A DNA stretch of 64,000 nucleotides, from positions 74,896 through 138,895 of the forward strand of contig JAURJQ010000010.1 of NCBI GenBank assembly GCA_030832185.1. The letters are read 5' to 3'. The position numbers and the translations under genes were made by a program. Shown here one piece after another: positions 7,611-17,719 of this stretch. The number at the start of each line of letters is the position of its first letter. Within the stretch, counting starts at the first letter, position 1. The notes beneath the pieces are model-generated. The model did not search any database. It had not been told where the DNA came from and saw nothing but the letters and a program-made list of their open reading frames with translations. Source of the DNA: Chitinophagales bacterium. Lineage in GTDB: Bacteria > Bacteroidota > Bacteroidia > Chitinophagales > JADJOU01.

Positions 7611-9896
7611 ATGATTAAAACTATACTTGATGGTAATTTGTTCAGGAAGTCGATTTCTAGTCTGATTTTATGTCTTATTATTTCTAGTGCTGAGTCAGCC
7701 ATAAACGTTATCACGCCACTTCCCGTCAATGTGACAAAATGCGAGGGAGATTCCCTCCTATTAAATATTTCTTTGACTAGTGATAATATAGTAGATTTTG
7801 TATGGAAGCGAAATGGAAGCGTCGTAGGTATGAACAGTTCTAGCTTTGTATTGCCAATAGCTAGCATAGCTGATACTGGAACCTATACATGCGAAATAAA
7901 AGAGCAAGTAACTGGAGCTACCAACATTCAGTCATGCCATGTGACGATAAATTTAAAGCCCAACATTATAACACATCCTTCAGGAAGTTTATCTCCCTTA
8001 TGTGAAGGACGTAACCTAAACTTGAGTGCAAATGTTCAGAATGCTACTATGGTATGGAGAAGAAATAATATAGTGCTATCAACCGGGTCTATGACATACA
8101 ATAAACTCGGAGTAACAATCGCAGATACGGGAGCCTATACTGTTCTAGCAAAGGCCCTTGTAGGTTGTAAAGATACGATTACTAATGCGTTTAATTTTGA
8201 TGTAAAAAGAAGAGCTTTTATCATAGATACTCCGAAAGGAGCAAAATTGAGAGATGCGTCTCTTATGTCACATGTGATGCGCATTAAAGTAGGGGGAGAT
8301 GGACCATTTGCCTATCAGTGGTATAAAGATGGTATACCAATTTCAGGTGCAAACACTGATAGTTTTAAGATTTATTCGTTTACTTCTGCATTGGATTCAG
8401 GTGCATACAGAGTCATAGTCAATACTACTCTTCCGTGTCTTGATACACTGAGAAGTAGACTGTTATTAGTTGAGCCTACGTTGTGCCCTATCCTACTAAA
8501 GCAAACGGATACTTTGCTAAATGCCTGTATGGGCGGACCTGCATTGATGGAGGTAAGTGCATTAGGTGTTTATAAATATCAGTGGTACAAAGTGAGTAAT
8601 ACTGGAATTCAAGATTCACTTGAAGGCGCTATATATAATAGGTTTATCATAGCTAATGCAGATTCAACGACAGCAGGATTCTATAATTTAATAATCACCA
8701 AGGATCCAAGTGTCCAAGGCGATTGTCAAGAAAAAGATCTATTTAAAAGAATCAAGGTGGTTTTAAATCCTCGTCAGGAGGTTACCATGCAGCCATTACC
8801 TAATGAAAATTGTAGTGCTCCATCGCATACTATGATGGTACGCGGTAAACATGCTACAGGTTATCAGTGGTACAAGAATGGAGTCATAATACCAGGAGCT
8901 ACTGATAGCAACTATACAATTAGCCCTCTAACTAATTCTCCAGACGAATATAGAGCTCATGTACGAAATATTTATTGTACCGATGAGCCTTCTAAAACTG
9001 TATTGGTGAGACAGATTAACCCTTCTAACGCAGTAAGATTGGCCATTAGTGATAAACTAGGGCTCATGCAACAGTGCACGGACAATTTGGGTTGGACATA
9101 TTATGCACACGAAGGTAATAAACAAGAACTTTTATTTGCTATAAAAAAGAATGGAAATAACATAGTATTCTCTCCAGATATCAGATTTACAAATGGATTT
9201 ATAAAAGAGTTGGAGCCTGTAGCACCAGAAAAAAAGGTTGTCCTCATGGGATTGAGAATGTTTACCATTAATACACTGGATACAGTAAAAATGCCTTATT
9301 CGGTTAGATTTTTCTACAATGAGGGTCCTTCTGAAAAAGGCTTATTCCTTAGTACTATTCAATCACGTAAAAATGTTTTAGAACGTACCAATGAGTTCTC
9401 TACTGATTTACCTCTTGATCAGTTGTCTTTTGTCGTCTCTACACAAGAATCAATGACGAGCCCTTTAATTCTTTCCCAAACTAAAGCACCTATTAGCTTT
9501 CCTTATCAGGTAGTTAATGACAAGGAAATGGGTACACTTAACAGCGTAGCTTATGTTCAAATAAATAATTTGGTATCTTCCAAAGGTGGAGGTACATTCT
9601 ACTTCCATTACAATCGCAAGGCTGGTAGCGGCATATCAGATGTAAAAAATGCTAATTTTGAGCTATTTCCTGTGCCTTCTGATGGTCGAATGACCTTAAA
9701 AATAAAGGAGGCTAGTAAGTCAGATATTCAAATTAAGGTTATTGATTTGCTAGGAAAAGAAGTAAAACAAATTACAATCAATAAATTTGAAACTACGAAA
9801 GATATTGACTGTTCTGAGTTGCCAATCGGAAATTATATACTCCATTTGGATAATGGATCAGAGCAAGTCAACAAGAAAATGACTATTGCAAGATAG
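7611..9896 (+). CDS. Ig-like domain surface/secreted protein with T9SS type A C-terminal sorting domain
   Basis: Repeated Ig-like signatures (YQWYKDGIPISGANTDSF, YQWYKNGVIIPGATDSNYT, DTGTYTCEIK); C-terminal NFELFPVPSDGRMTLKIKEASKSDIQIKVIDLLGKEVKQ...LPIGNYILHLDNGSEQVNKKMTIAR. Start moved from 7560 to 7611 because the promoter -7 lies between them. Confidence 0.85.
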   Translation: MIKTILDGNLFRKSISSLILCLIISSAESAINVITPLPVNVTKCEGDSLLLNISLTSDNIVDFVWKRNGSVVGMNSSSFVLPIASIADTGTYTCEIKEQVTGATNIQSCHVTINLKPNIITHPSGSLSPLCEGRNLNLSANVQNATMVWRRNNIVLSTGSMTYNKLGVTIADTGAYTVLAKALVGCKDTITNAFNFDVKRRAFIIDTPKGAKLRDASLMSHVMRIKVGGDGPFAYQWYKDGIPISGANTDSFKIYSFTSALDSGAYRVIVNTTLPCLDTLRSRLLLVEPTLCPILLKQTDTLLNACMGGPALMEVSALGVYKYQWYKVSNTGIQDSLEGAIYNRFIIANADSTTAGFYNLIITKDPSVQGDCQEKDLFKRIKVVLNPRQEVTMQPLPNENCSAPSHTMMVRGKHATGYQWYKNGVIIPGATDSNYTISPLTNSPDEYRAHVRNIYCTDEPSKTVLVRQINPSNAVRLAISDKLGLMQQCTDNLGWTYYAHEGNKQELLFAIKKNGNNIVFSPDIRFTNGFIKELEPVAPEKKVVLMGLRMFTINTLDTVKMPYSVRFFYNEGPSEKGLFLSTIQSRKNVLERTNEFSTDLPLDQLSFVVSTQESMTSPLILSQTKAPISFPYQVVNDKEMGTLNSVAYVQINNLVSSKGGGTFYFHYNRKAGSGISDVKNANFELFPVPSDGRMTLKIKEASKSDIQIKVIDLLGKEVKQITINKFETTKDIDCSELPIGNYILHLDNGSEQVNKKMTIAR

Positions 9897-9926
9897 TTGT
9901 TTTAATACTAATTTATGTTTAAGTGG

Positions 9927-9957
9927 AGGGATAGGTTCAAGTCTATCCCTTTCTTTA
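9927..9957 (+). terminator. Rho-independent-like terminator
   Basis: AGGGATAG-gttcaagt-CTATCCCT stem followed by TTCTTT. Confidence 0.65.
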
Positions 9958-11049
9958 TATTATATCCGCTATTTTTTCTGCTGCTATCGGGCTAAGGGAG
10001 ATTCCCATTCCATTGCAAATCATTGCATAATATACATTTTTACTTATTTGAGTTGTGACGGGTAGCTTAGTTTCTGAGAATGACATTATACCGGACCACC
10101 TCATTTCTATTTTGGGACTATATCCTGGGCTAATGATTTGATGTAATTTAGAATTTAAATCCAACTGAATTTTTTCATTTAAATCTGGTGAAATTGTTGT
10201 TTCACCTGCTATGTCTAACTGTCTACCACCTCCTAATAAAATTCTATTTCCAACATTTCTGAAATAATAAAAGCCTTCATCAAAATGAAAGCAGCCTTTA
10301 AATTTTAAGTGTTCCAATGGCTCTGTTATTAGTACTTGACCTCTAGCTGGCACTACTTTGTTCATTTGACTTGGAGCTAAAGCATTGGTGCAAAATATTA
10401 GTTTAGTTGTCGATAATTCTCGCTGATGATTAATGGAAAAGTTTACTTTTTCGCCAGATTGATAGTTAGTTATTTCTGAGTTTGAGAAAAAACTAACCCC
10501 TTTGTTTTGGAGTAGTTTATGAAGAGCTAATACTAACTTTCCACTATGTAATTGCCCTTCTATAGGGTTAAATATCAATTGCTTTACTTCATCGCTAAAT
10601 CCAAATCTTCTTAGATTATCCACTGCAATAGAAAAAACATTCTTCTGAAAAATAGGAAAAAGGAAGCGATTGGTTTCATTTAGTTGCGAGTCTATGTCTT
10701 TCGTTTCAAATATCAATTCATAGCCTCCATAGGTCTCGTAGTCTATCTTTGACCCAAGTTTATTTTTAATTTTCTGAATACCACGCCAGCGTTTTTCTAT
10801 AATTTCAAGCGTTTTTTCATCTCCCCATTTTCTGCGATCACTCGCTATCTCTGTCATACTGCCAAAGCACGCAAACCCCGCATTTCTCGTGGTGGCGCCT
10901 TGTCCATACATAGACTTTTCAAAAATAGCTATTCTGGCTTTGGGATATTTAATGGAAAGTTCAAAAGCAGTAAATAGTCCAAGAATACCGCCTCCTACTA
11001 CAGCAAAATCAAAATCAATTAATTGATCTTTTTCCCAAAAACTAAGCAT
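9955..11049 (-). CDS. FAD-dependent oxidoreductase (DAO / glycine oxidase-like)
   Basis: DFAVVGGGILGLFTAFELSIKYPKARIAIFEK; GQGATTRNAGFACFGS; C-terminal CNGMGISLSPIAAEKIAD. Confidence 0.9.
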   Translation of the reverse strand: MLSFWEKDQLIDFDFAVVGGGILGLFTAFELSIKYPKARIAIFEKSMYGQGATTRNAGFACFGSMTEIASDRRKWGDEKTLEIIEKRWRGIQKIKNKLGSKIDYETYGGYELIFETKDIDSQLNETNRFLFPIFQKNVFSIAVDNLRRFGFSDEVKQLIFNPIEGQLHSGKLVLALHKLLQNKGVSFFSNSEITNYQSGEKVNFSINHQRELSTTKLIFCTNALAPSQMNKVVPARGQVLITEPLEHLKFKGCFHFDEGFYYFRNVGNRILLGGGRQLDIAGETTISPDLNEKIQLDLNSKLHQIISPGYSPKIEMRWSGIMSFSETKLPVTTQISKNVYYAMICNGMGISLSPIAAEKIADII

Positions 11050-11054
11050 CGAAA

Positions 11055-11783
11055 TTACTTTTTATAGCTTTCAAAGAAAGCATTCCATCGCAGCTTTAGT
11101 ACCCCAAGAATAGCTTCTTGAATGATATTAGAAGACATTTTAGATACACCTTCTTCTCTATCCTTGAACCAAATTGGTATTTCAACAATCTTAAATCCCA
11201 TTAAATAAGCAGCAAATTTCATCTGAATCTGAAATGCATAGCCTTTGAAGACAATTTTATCCATATTGAGATTTTCTAGAAATTCCTTTTTGTAGCATAC
11301 AAAACCTGCAGTGGTATCCTGAACTGGTATACCTGTAATCAGTCTGGCATATATCGACGCTCCTCTGGATAACAATATTCTACGCTTAGGCCAGTTATGC
11401 ACTCCTCCACCAGCTATATATCTAGATCCTACAGCCACGTCGGCGCCGTCTATCAATGCCTTTCGTAGCCTTGGTAAGTCCTCTGGGTTATGTGAAAAAT
11501 CACAATCCAACTCGCAGATGTACTGATAGGAGTGATTCAATGCCCATTTAAAGCCTTTGATATAGGCAGTCCCTAAGCCTAATTTACCTTCTCTTTGTAT
11601 TAAATGTAAATTTTCTGTATACTTTTTTTGAAGATTCTTTACTAAATCGGCAGTGCCATCTGGCGAATTATCATCGATAATTAATAGGTCAAAACCCTGC
11701 TCTAGTGAAAAAACTTTTTCAATCATAGAGACTATATTATCCTGCTCATTGTATGTAGGAATTATGACCAGAGTATCATTCAT
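11055..11783 (-). CDS. Polyprenol monophosphomannose synthase-like glycosyltransferase family 2
   Basis: VIIPTYNEQDNI, LLIIDDNSPDGTADLV, CELDCDFSHNPEDLP, VGSRYIAGGGVHNWPKRRILLSRGAS. Confidence 0.92.
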   Translation of the reverse strand: MNDTLVIIPTYNEQDNIVSMIEKVFSLEQGFDLLIIDDNSPDGTADLVKNLQKKYTENLHLIQREGKLGLGTAYIKGFKWALNHSYQYICELDCDFSHNPEDLPRLRKALIDGADVAVGSRYIAGGGVHNWPKRRILLSRGASIYARLITGIPVQDTTAGFVCYKKEFLENLNMDKIVFKGYAFQIQMKFAAYLMGFKIVEIPIWFKDREEGVSKMSSNIIQEAILGVLKLRWNAFFESYKK

Positions 11784-11823
11784 AGTACAAATGTAAATGA
11801 AAATTGCAATCTAGGTCCTGAAA

Positions 11824-12597
11824 TTAACTTAAGGAAATTCCTAACTCATTGCATACTTGTTTTAGCTTAGCCTTTGTATGCAATCCAAAATCAGCATTGT
11901 ACATCCATTTGAAATAACCTTTATCCTTTTCGAAAATATCTTGAAATCGCATATCTTTATATTTGCCGAAGCACAAGTAATATTGATTATCTTTTTTCAA
12001 TATTCGCTTAGCATTATCCAGGTGACCTGAAGAATTCATAGAGTAGGTCTTAGAAATATAAGCAACATCATTTATGATATCAGGATACCGAAGCAACTGA
12101 GCTTTGAATATCTCGTATGTAGCCTCTGTATCAGCTTCTGCTGTATGGGCATTGTTTAATTCTTTCTCACAGTAAAACTGATAAGCAGCAGATAAGTCTC
12201 TCTTCTCCTTCGTATGAAAGATTGTTTGAATGTCGATGTTATTTTTGTTCTCTATATTCAGGTCTATTCCGCATCTTAGCATCTCTTCTGTGAGCATAGG
12301 GATATCGAATCTATTCGAATTATAGCCTGCTAGGTCCGCTTCTCTGATAAATTCAGCAATTTCTTCAGCTATTTGAGAAAATTTGGGGGCATCTTTGACA
12401 CGATCATCTGTAATACCATGGATAGCAGATACCTCTTTAGGGATAGGTATTGTAGGGTTTACTAGATAATAAAGTGTTTTCCTGCTTTGATCTGGGAATA
12501 TTTTTAAAATAGAAATTTCTACTATTCTCTCTTTTGTGATATCGAGGCCTGTGGTCTCTAAATCAAAGAAAGCGAGAGGACGCGTTAGATTTATCAT
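11824..12597 (-). CDS. 3'-5' exonuclease (DNA polymerase III epsilon-like DEDDh)
   Basis: LAFFDLETTGLDITKERIVEISI; AGYNSNRFDIPML; NNAHTAEADTEATYEI. Confidence 0.92.
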   Translation of the reverse strand: MINLTRPLAFFDLETTGLDITKERIVEISILKIFPDQSRKTLYYLVNPTIPIPKEVSAIHGITDDRVKDAPKFSQIAEEIAEFIREADLAGYNSNRFDIPMLTEEMLRCGIDLNIENKNNIDIQTIFHTKEKRDLSAAYQFYCEKELNNAHTAEADTEATYEIFKAQLLRYPDIINDVAYISKTYSMNSSGHLDNAKRILKKDNQYYLCFGKYKDMRFQDIFEKDKGYFKWMYNADFGLHTKAKLKQVCNELGISLS

Positions 12598-12617
12598 ACT
12601 TGTATTAGGTTTGGAAA

Positions 12618-13133
12618 TTAATTAGATAAGTATTTATCAGAGATGACAGCTCTGTGGTGCATTTCATGAGCAATGATAGAAAAGCCCATGGCAGCAACTT
12701 CTGTATCGAACCCATTAGCATTGGCTATTTTTTTTAAGTCTTCATCAGAAAAAGAAGTAAATAAATCTAGTGTCATCTTCATCTGTAATTCAAGTGATTT
12801 GATAAGTCTGTCTTTTAAAAGCCTAGATTCATCTATAGTTTCTGCATAGGCATCTGGATCCCAACCCATAAGGGGTTTTTGTTCTCCTCGCACAGCAGAT
12901 AAGGCTCTATAGCAGAAAATAAGTTCAGCATCTAGAATATGCCTCACCAATTTTTTAATACTCCATTTGCCTTCAGCATAGCTGTATGTCCATTGAGAGT
13001 CTGGAATTTCTCGATAAAATTCAATAAACTTGATTCTATCACTTAGAAGCTGTAAAAGTGGAAAATTAGATGGAAGTTTTTTGTAAGCTTCCTCATAATA
13101 TGGGGGATAAAATTCTAATTCAGAAACAAGCAT
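12618..13133 (-). CDS. DinB family protein
   Basis: WSIKKLVRHILDAELIFCYRALSA ... GFSIIAHEMHHRAVISDKYL with spaced His residues typical of DinB_2. Confidence 0.88.
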   Translation of the reverse strand: MLVSELEFYPPYYEEAYKKLPSNFPLLQLLSDRIKFIEFYREIPDSQWTYSYAEGKWSIKKLVRHILDAELIFCYRALSAVRGEQKPLMGWDPDAYAETIDESRLLKDRLIKSLELQMKMTLDLFTSFSDEDLKKIANANGFDTEVAAMGFSIIAHEMHHRAVISDKYLSN

Positions 13134-14302
13134 TATTTTCTATAAGTATATTCTGCATTATTATGGTGAACTAACACTTCTGTTATATTGGATTCCTCCA
13201 CTCTGCCCATTATTTGAGCATCTATACCAAATGATTTTGATATAGCTATGATTTCGTTTGCTATCAATTCATTTTCTATATAGATTTCTAATCGAGTGCC
13301 CATATTGAATACTTGAAACATCTCCTTCCAATCGGTTTGACTTTCCTTCTGAATAAAATCAAATAAAAACGGAATCGGTAGATAATGATCCTTGACGATT
13401 TTCACTTTATCTACAAAGTGTAAAACCTTAGAGGCTCCTCCACCTGTGCAGTGCACTATCGAATCTAGTTTTTCTCTTCCAATTTCATTAAAAATTCTCT
13501 TTAAAATGGGTGTGTAACTCATCGTTGGAGATAAAATTAATTTTCCCAAAGTTATATCTTGATATACTTTGTCTGTCAACTTATGATTGCCTGTATATTG
13601 GACAGAAGTATCAACCAATGATTCTATCGACTCAGGATATGATATATAGTGGGAAGACAATAAATCATGTCGAGCGGATGTCAATCCATTACTTCCCATG
13701 CCGCTATTGTATCCGTTTTCGTAGACGCAATTTCCATAACTAGCTAATCCTACTATGATTTGCCCAGCTTTAATATTACCAGTCTGAATAATGTCCGATT
13801 TCTTCATACGAGCTACCATACTGGCATCTACTGATATTGTTCTTACCACGTCTCCTACATCGGCAGTTTCTCCTCCTGTATAGATGATTTCAAGTCCATA
13901 GGAATTTAGTTTTTCTATATACTCCTGAGTTCCATCTATTATTTCTTTTATGATTTCTCCTGGAATTCGGTGCTTATTTCGATTGATAATAGAGGTGAAT
14001 AGAAATTTATCAATAGCACCTACGCAAGCCATGTCATCAAGATTCATGACCAAGGCATCTTGGCCTATTCCCCTGAATACAGATGAATCGCCTGTTTCTT
14101 TCCAGTAAAGGTAGGCTATGATCGATTTGGTACCACTGCCATCGCTGCTCATTAGGTTAACCCAGTCAGCATCGCCGCCGAGGGCATCAGGAAAAACTTT
14201 GCAAAATATGTTAGTATAGAGTCCTTGGCTTATATTGGATATTGCCTTGTGGACATCTTCTTTTTTGGCTGAAACGCCACGCTTCAGGTATTTATCGCTC
14301 AT
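13133..14302 (-). CDS. purM: Phosphoribosylformylglycinamidine cyclo-ligase (AIR synthase)
   Basis: LMSSDGSGTKSIIAY, NLDDMACVGAIDKFLFTSIINRNKHRIPGE, TGGETADVGDVV, HCTGGGASKVLHF, FNMGTRLEIY. Confidence 0.92.
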   Translation of the reverse strand: MSDKYLKRGVSAKKEDVHKAISNISQGLYTNIFCKVFPDALGGDADWVNLMSSDGSGTKSIIAYLYWKETGDSSVFRGIGQDALVMNLDDMACVGAIDKFLFTSIINRNKHRIPGEIIKEIIDGTQEYIEKLNSYGLEIIYTGGETADVGDVVRTISVDASMVARMKKSDIIQTGNIKAGQIIVGLASYGNCVYENGYNSGMGSNGLTSARHDLLSSHYISYPESIESLVDTSVQYTGNHKLTDKVYQDITLGKLILSPTMSYTPILKRIFNEIGREKLDSIVHCTGGGASKVLHFVDKVKIVKDHYLPIPFLFDFIQKESQTDWKEMFQVFNMGTRLEIYIENELIANEIIAISKSFGIDAQIMGRVEESNITEVLVHHNNAEYTYRK

Positions 14303-14308
14303 ATTGTA

Positions 14309-14914
14309 TTATATTCCTTTTTGATACCAGTTTTTCATAAATTCAATCTCATCTTTTGAATAACTTTTATTCGATTCAATCAGAGTGATTAATTCTTTGA
14401 ATCCAGTTAGCGTATGATAAGCACATGCAGCAGTATCAAATGCATCTGCAGCTTTTTGAAAATCGTAAGTGAATATAGCTAAGAGACCTAATACATTCAC
14501 ACCATACTCTCGCAAAGATTCTACTGCTTTGAGACTACTGCCTCCTGTAGAAATGAGGTCTTCTATCACTACTACATTGCTATTTTTATCTAGATGCCCC
14601 TCTACTGTATTTTCTCTGCCATGCCCTTTGGGCTTATCACGCACATACACGAATGGCAACTCCAATCTATCTGCCACTAGCATACCATGCGCTATTCCCC
14701 CTGTTGCTACGCCAGCTATGGCTTCTGCCTGCGGATAGTTCTCCTTGATCTGAGCTACAAATCCTTCACAGATAGCATTGCGCACGGCAGGATACGAAAG
14801 CGTCATTCGGTTGTCACAGTAGATAGGCGATTCGGCTCCACTAGCCCAAATAAATGGCTTGGATGGAGAAAGTTTGATGGCTTTTATATCTAGAAGTTTT
14901 TGAGCGATGGACAT
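14309..14914 (-). CDS. pyrE: Orotate phosphoribosyltransferase
   Basis: [26 protein letters not shown]-like N-terminus; [41 protein letters not shown]. Confidence 0.96.
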   Translation of the reverse strand: [201 protein letters not shown]

Positions 14915-14973
14915 GGAAGGTGAGAGGTTAAAAGTTTTTATTGTTAGTGATTATGTTCTTGAATTTTCATTAA

Positions 14974-15570
14974 TTAATAAGAAATTATTATTTCATTTAT
15001 ATACTCTAAAATCTCTTCCTTGCCTTTTCTCTCCTCGCTAGAGGTGAGAAATCGTTTAGGCAATTCTTCCCAATTTTCTGAAAGCGTTTTTTCAAACAAT
15101 TCAATATTGATTCTGCATAGCTTGAGCTCACGGGTATCAGCTTTGGTATATACTATTGCAAAGGGTATTCCTCGTTCACCTAACCAATCAATCATTTCTA
15201 AATCGCTTTTCATAGGTTTAATACGGCTATCTATAAGTAAAAATATATTCACTAAAGTCTCTCTCGATTCAAAATATTGATACATCGTTTTCTCCCAACT
15301 GGTTCTTAGTGACTTGCTCCGCTTGGCATAGCCATATCCAGGTAAATCTACCAGATGCCATAGTTTATTGAGAAGAAAATAGTTGAGCGATTGCGTTTTT
15401 CCAGGAGTGGAGGAGACCTTAGCTAAATCTTTTTTCCCTGTGATATAGTTTATTAAAGAGGATTTTCCCACATTGGACCTTCCAATAAAGCAAAACTCAG
15501 GAATATCCGTCATTGGAAGCTCCCCCAAGGTGTTAAAAGAGCCAATAAACTGCCTAGATGTGATATTCAT
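14974..15570 (-). CDS. engB: Ribosome biogenesis GTP-binding protein YihA/YsxC (EngB)
   Basis: PEFCFIGRSNVGKSSLINYITGKKDLAKVSSTPGKTQSLNYF; LVDLPGYGYAKRSK; YTKADT. Confidence 0.96.
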   Translation of the reverse strand: MNITSRQFIGSFNTLGELPMTDIPEFCFIGRSNVGKSSLINYITGKKDLAKVSSTPGKTQSLNYFLLNKLWHLVDLPGYGYAKRSKSLRTSWEKTMYQYFESRETLVNIFLLIDSRIKPMKSDLEMIDWLGERGIPFAIVYTKADTRELKLCRINIELFEKTLSENWEELPKRFLTSSEERKGKEEILEYINEIIISY

Positions 15571-15622
15571 GCCTCAAAATTAATCATTTCTATTTAATGA
15601 TTATGAATGAGTAATTAACAAT

Positions 15623-15630
15623 TACTTTTG
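15623..15630 (+). promoter_or_regulatory. Candidate -7 promoter element (TACTTTTG) immediately upstream of ubiE
   Basis: Matches TAnnTTTG; last G is 6 nt before ATG at 15637. Confidence 0.4.
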
Positions 15631-15636
15631 CAGATT

Positions 15637-16371
15637 ATGAACTTAAAGGTTGAAAAGGTATTGCCTTATAATCAGAATGAGCAAAAAAGCGAACAAATAG
15701 AGACTATGTTTGATAATATAGCTCATCGATATGATTTCTTGAATCACCTATTGAGTGCAGGGATAGACATTACATGGCGAAAGCGTGCTATTAGAGAGCT
15801 AGCCATGATTGGTCCAAAAAGCATATTGGATATGGCATCTGGCACAGGAGACTTCGCTTTTGAGGCATTGGCTTTAAATCCTACCAAGATTATTGCGGTG
15901 GATTTATCGCAAAATATGCTTAATGTAGGTATAGTGAAATCAAAGACAAAAGATAAAGAAAGTGTCATAAATTGGGTTAAGGGGGATAGTGAAAATTTAG
16001 CTTACATGGAAAATCATTTCGATGCTATCACTGTTGGGTTCGGAGTGCGAAATTTTCAAAATTTGGATAAGGGTCTGAGTGAATTAGTGAGAGTGCTGAA
16101 ACCAGGAGGGATGATTGCTATTTTGGAGCCTTCATTTCCAACTAATCCTATCTTTAAGCTATTGTTTTCTATTCATTTTCAGTACATTACTCCGCTAGTA
16201 GGTAAATTGTTTTCAAAAGACGCCTCGGCATATAGCTACCTACCGGATTCTGTTTCAGCCTTTCCTGAGGGTGCAAATTTTTGTAAATTGCTAGAAAAAG
16301 CAGGCTTTACAGATACTAAACACCTTCCACTCACGTTTGGTATGTGTGCGCTATACATCGCAAGAAAATAA
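15637..16371 (+). CDS. ubiE: Bifunctional demethylmenaquinone/ubiquinone methyltransferase
   Basis: MFDNIAHRYDFLNHLLSAGIDITWRKRAI; ILDMASGTGDFAFEAL; VGFGVRNFQNLDKGLSELVRVLKPGG. ATG at 15637 preferred over TTG at 15628. Confidence 0.95.
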   Translation: MNLKVEKVLPYNQNEQKSEQIETMFDNIAHRYDFLNHLLSAGIDITWRKRAIRELAMIGPKSILDMASGTGDFAFEALALNPTKIIAVDLSQNMLNVGIVKSKTKDKESVINWVKGDSENLAYMENHFDAITVGFGVRNFQNLDKGLSELVRVLKPGGMIAILEPSFPTNPIFKLLFSIHFQYITPLVGKLFSKDASAYSYLPDSVSAFPEGANFCKLLEKAGFTDTKHLPLTFGMCALYIARK

Positions 16372-17048
16372 TGAAATGGTTTTTTTGTTTTTCACTTTTC
16401 ACTTTTCATTTTTCACTTTTAAGTGGGCAGTTGAATTTTTATGAAAAAGGTAATAAGGCGCTATACTGGGGTATTTCTTTAGGTTTTAATAGTTCTAACT
16501 TCAGTATTGATAGACAATCTCATTCTGCATTAAATGATAGTATCTTGAGTGTCGAAGATAAATCCTCGCCAGGCTTTAATCTTGGGCTTATTGGGAATTG
16601 GCAGTTTAATCGATATTTCGATCTTCGATTCATTCCGAATATGACCTTTGCTGAAAAAAATATACAGTATAATACGAGAGACGGTATTGTAGATAATCGG
16701 ATCAAAACGACGTATATCACTCTTCCAGTTTGCGTGCGTTTTAAGTCTGAGCCTGTTAATGACTTGCGCGTGTTTGTCATAGCTGGTCTTAAATATGACT
16801 ACAATATAGACCCTCAAAATAGAACGGTTAATGAGCCAAATAGAATTAGCCTTAAAAAAAATGGTCTATCGGCGGAGTATGGTATAGGTATTCAGTATTT
16901 CTTTCCTTATTTTATTTTCTCTCCAGAATTGAAATATTCGCATAGCCTTATCAATATGCTCGACGGCAATCAAAGTGATTTAAATAACTCTGCCATTCGC
17001 GGTTTATATCCTCGCACCTTGGTCTTTACTTTAAATTTTGAAGGATAG
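16371..17048 (+). CDS. porT: PorT family outer-membrane beta-barrel protein (type IX secretion)
   Basis: ATG at 16371 overlaps the ubiE stop (TAATG); signal peptide, ALYWGISLGFNSSNF, LPVCVRFKSEPVNDLRVFVIAGLKYDYN; ubiE-porT adjacency is characteristic of Bacteroidota. Confidence 0.85.
   Translation: MKWFFCFSLFTFHFSLLSGQLNFYEKGNKALYWGISLGFNSSNFSIDRQSHSALNDSILSVEDKSSPGFNLGLIGNWQFNRYFDLRFIPNMTFAEKNIQYNTRDGIVDNRIKTTYITLPVCVRFKSEPVNDLRVFVIAGLKYDYNIDPQNRTVNEPNRISLKKNGLSAEYGIGIQYFFPYFIFSPELKYSHSLINMLDGNQSDLNNSAIRGLYPRTLVFTLNFEG
16388..16424 (+). repeat. Imperfect heptanucleotide tandem repeat (TTTTCAC)n in the porT signal-peptide coding region
   Basis: TTTTTCAC TTTTCAC TTTTCAT TTTTCAC TTTTAAG. Confidence 0.85.
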
Positions 17049-17051
17049 GTT

Positions 17052-17675
17052 ATGCCTCTAGTTTTAGAGTTTTGTGATGCAGATGTTTCGCTTATTGTCT
17101 ATCAAATGAAAGAGGAAGATAGCTTCTATTTAAATGGAATAGATTTTACTTCATTTGATCATAAGGAATATAACAATATAGTTAACCCTCAGAAAAGAAG
17201 ACAGTGGCTAGCTTCTCGATATTGGGTTAAAAAGTTGTCCAAGCAACACAATCAATTGTATCTAGAAAAGTCAGATTTAGGAAAGCCTTATTTTACAAAT
17301 TCACATTTGAAATTTTCCATATCCCACTCCAAGGATTATGTAGCTGTGATCTGTTCTGAAACCAAGGAGGTAGCTATTGATATAGAGGTCATTCAAGCTA
17401 AAATCCTAAAATTAAAAACTAAATTTCTTCATCCATTCGACTATGAGCAGGGATCAGATCTAGAGGAAATTACAAAAATATGGAGTGCAAAAGAAACTAT
17501 CTATAAGTATTATCACAGTAAGGCTCTATATTCTTTTAAAGAGCAAATAGGTATTTTGAGTTCGACTGCAATTTCTTTACCATATTCGATCTCCAATTTT
17601 CCTAATCAAAACAACCATGAGGTTTTCTATAAGAAAATAGAAGATTTGATTTTAACCTGGATTGTCGAAAACTAA
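17052..17675 (+). CDS. 4'-phosphopantetheinyl transferase superfamily protein
   Basis: FSISHSKDYVAVICS, VAIDIEVIQ, KIWSAKETIYKYY. Confidence 0.9.
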   Translation: MPLVLEFCDADVSLIVYQMKEEDSFYLNGIDFTSFDHKEYNNIVNPQKRRQWLASRYWVKKLSKQHNQLYLEKSDLGKPYFTNSHLKFSISHSKDYVAVICSETKEVAIDIEVIQAKILKLKTKFLHPFDYEQGSDLEEITKIWSAKETIYKYYHSKALYSFKEQIGILSSTAISLPYSISNFPNQNNHEVFYKKIEDLILTWIVEN

Positions 17676-17719
17676 TTTCATAAGATTTAATATAATCCTA
17701 TACGACATTCATTTATTCG

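Noticed and set aside
13133-17675. Purine/pyrimidine (purM, pyrE), engB and ubiE-porT-PPTase neighbourhood as a novel system
   Set aside because: All members are recognisable housekeeping or T9SS genes; close spacing fits ordinary operon packing.
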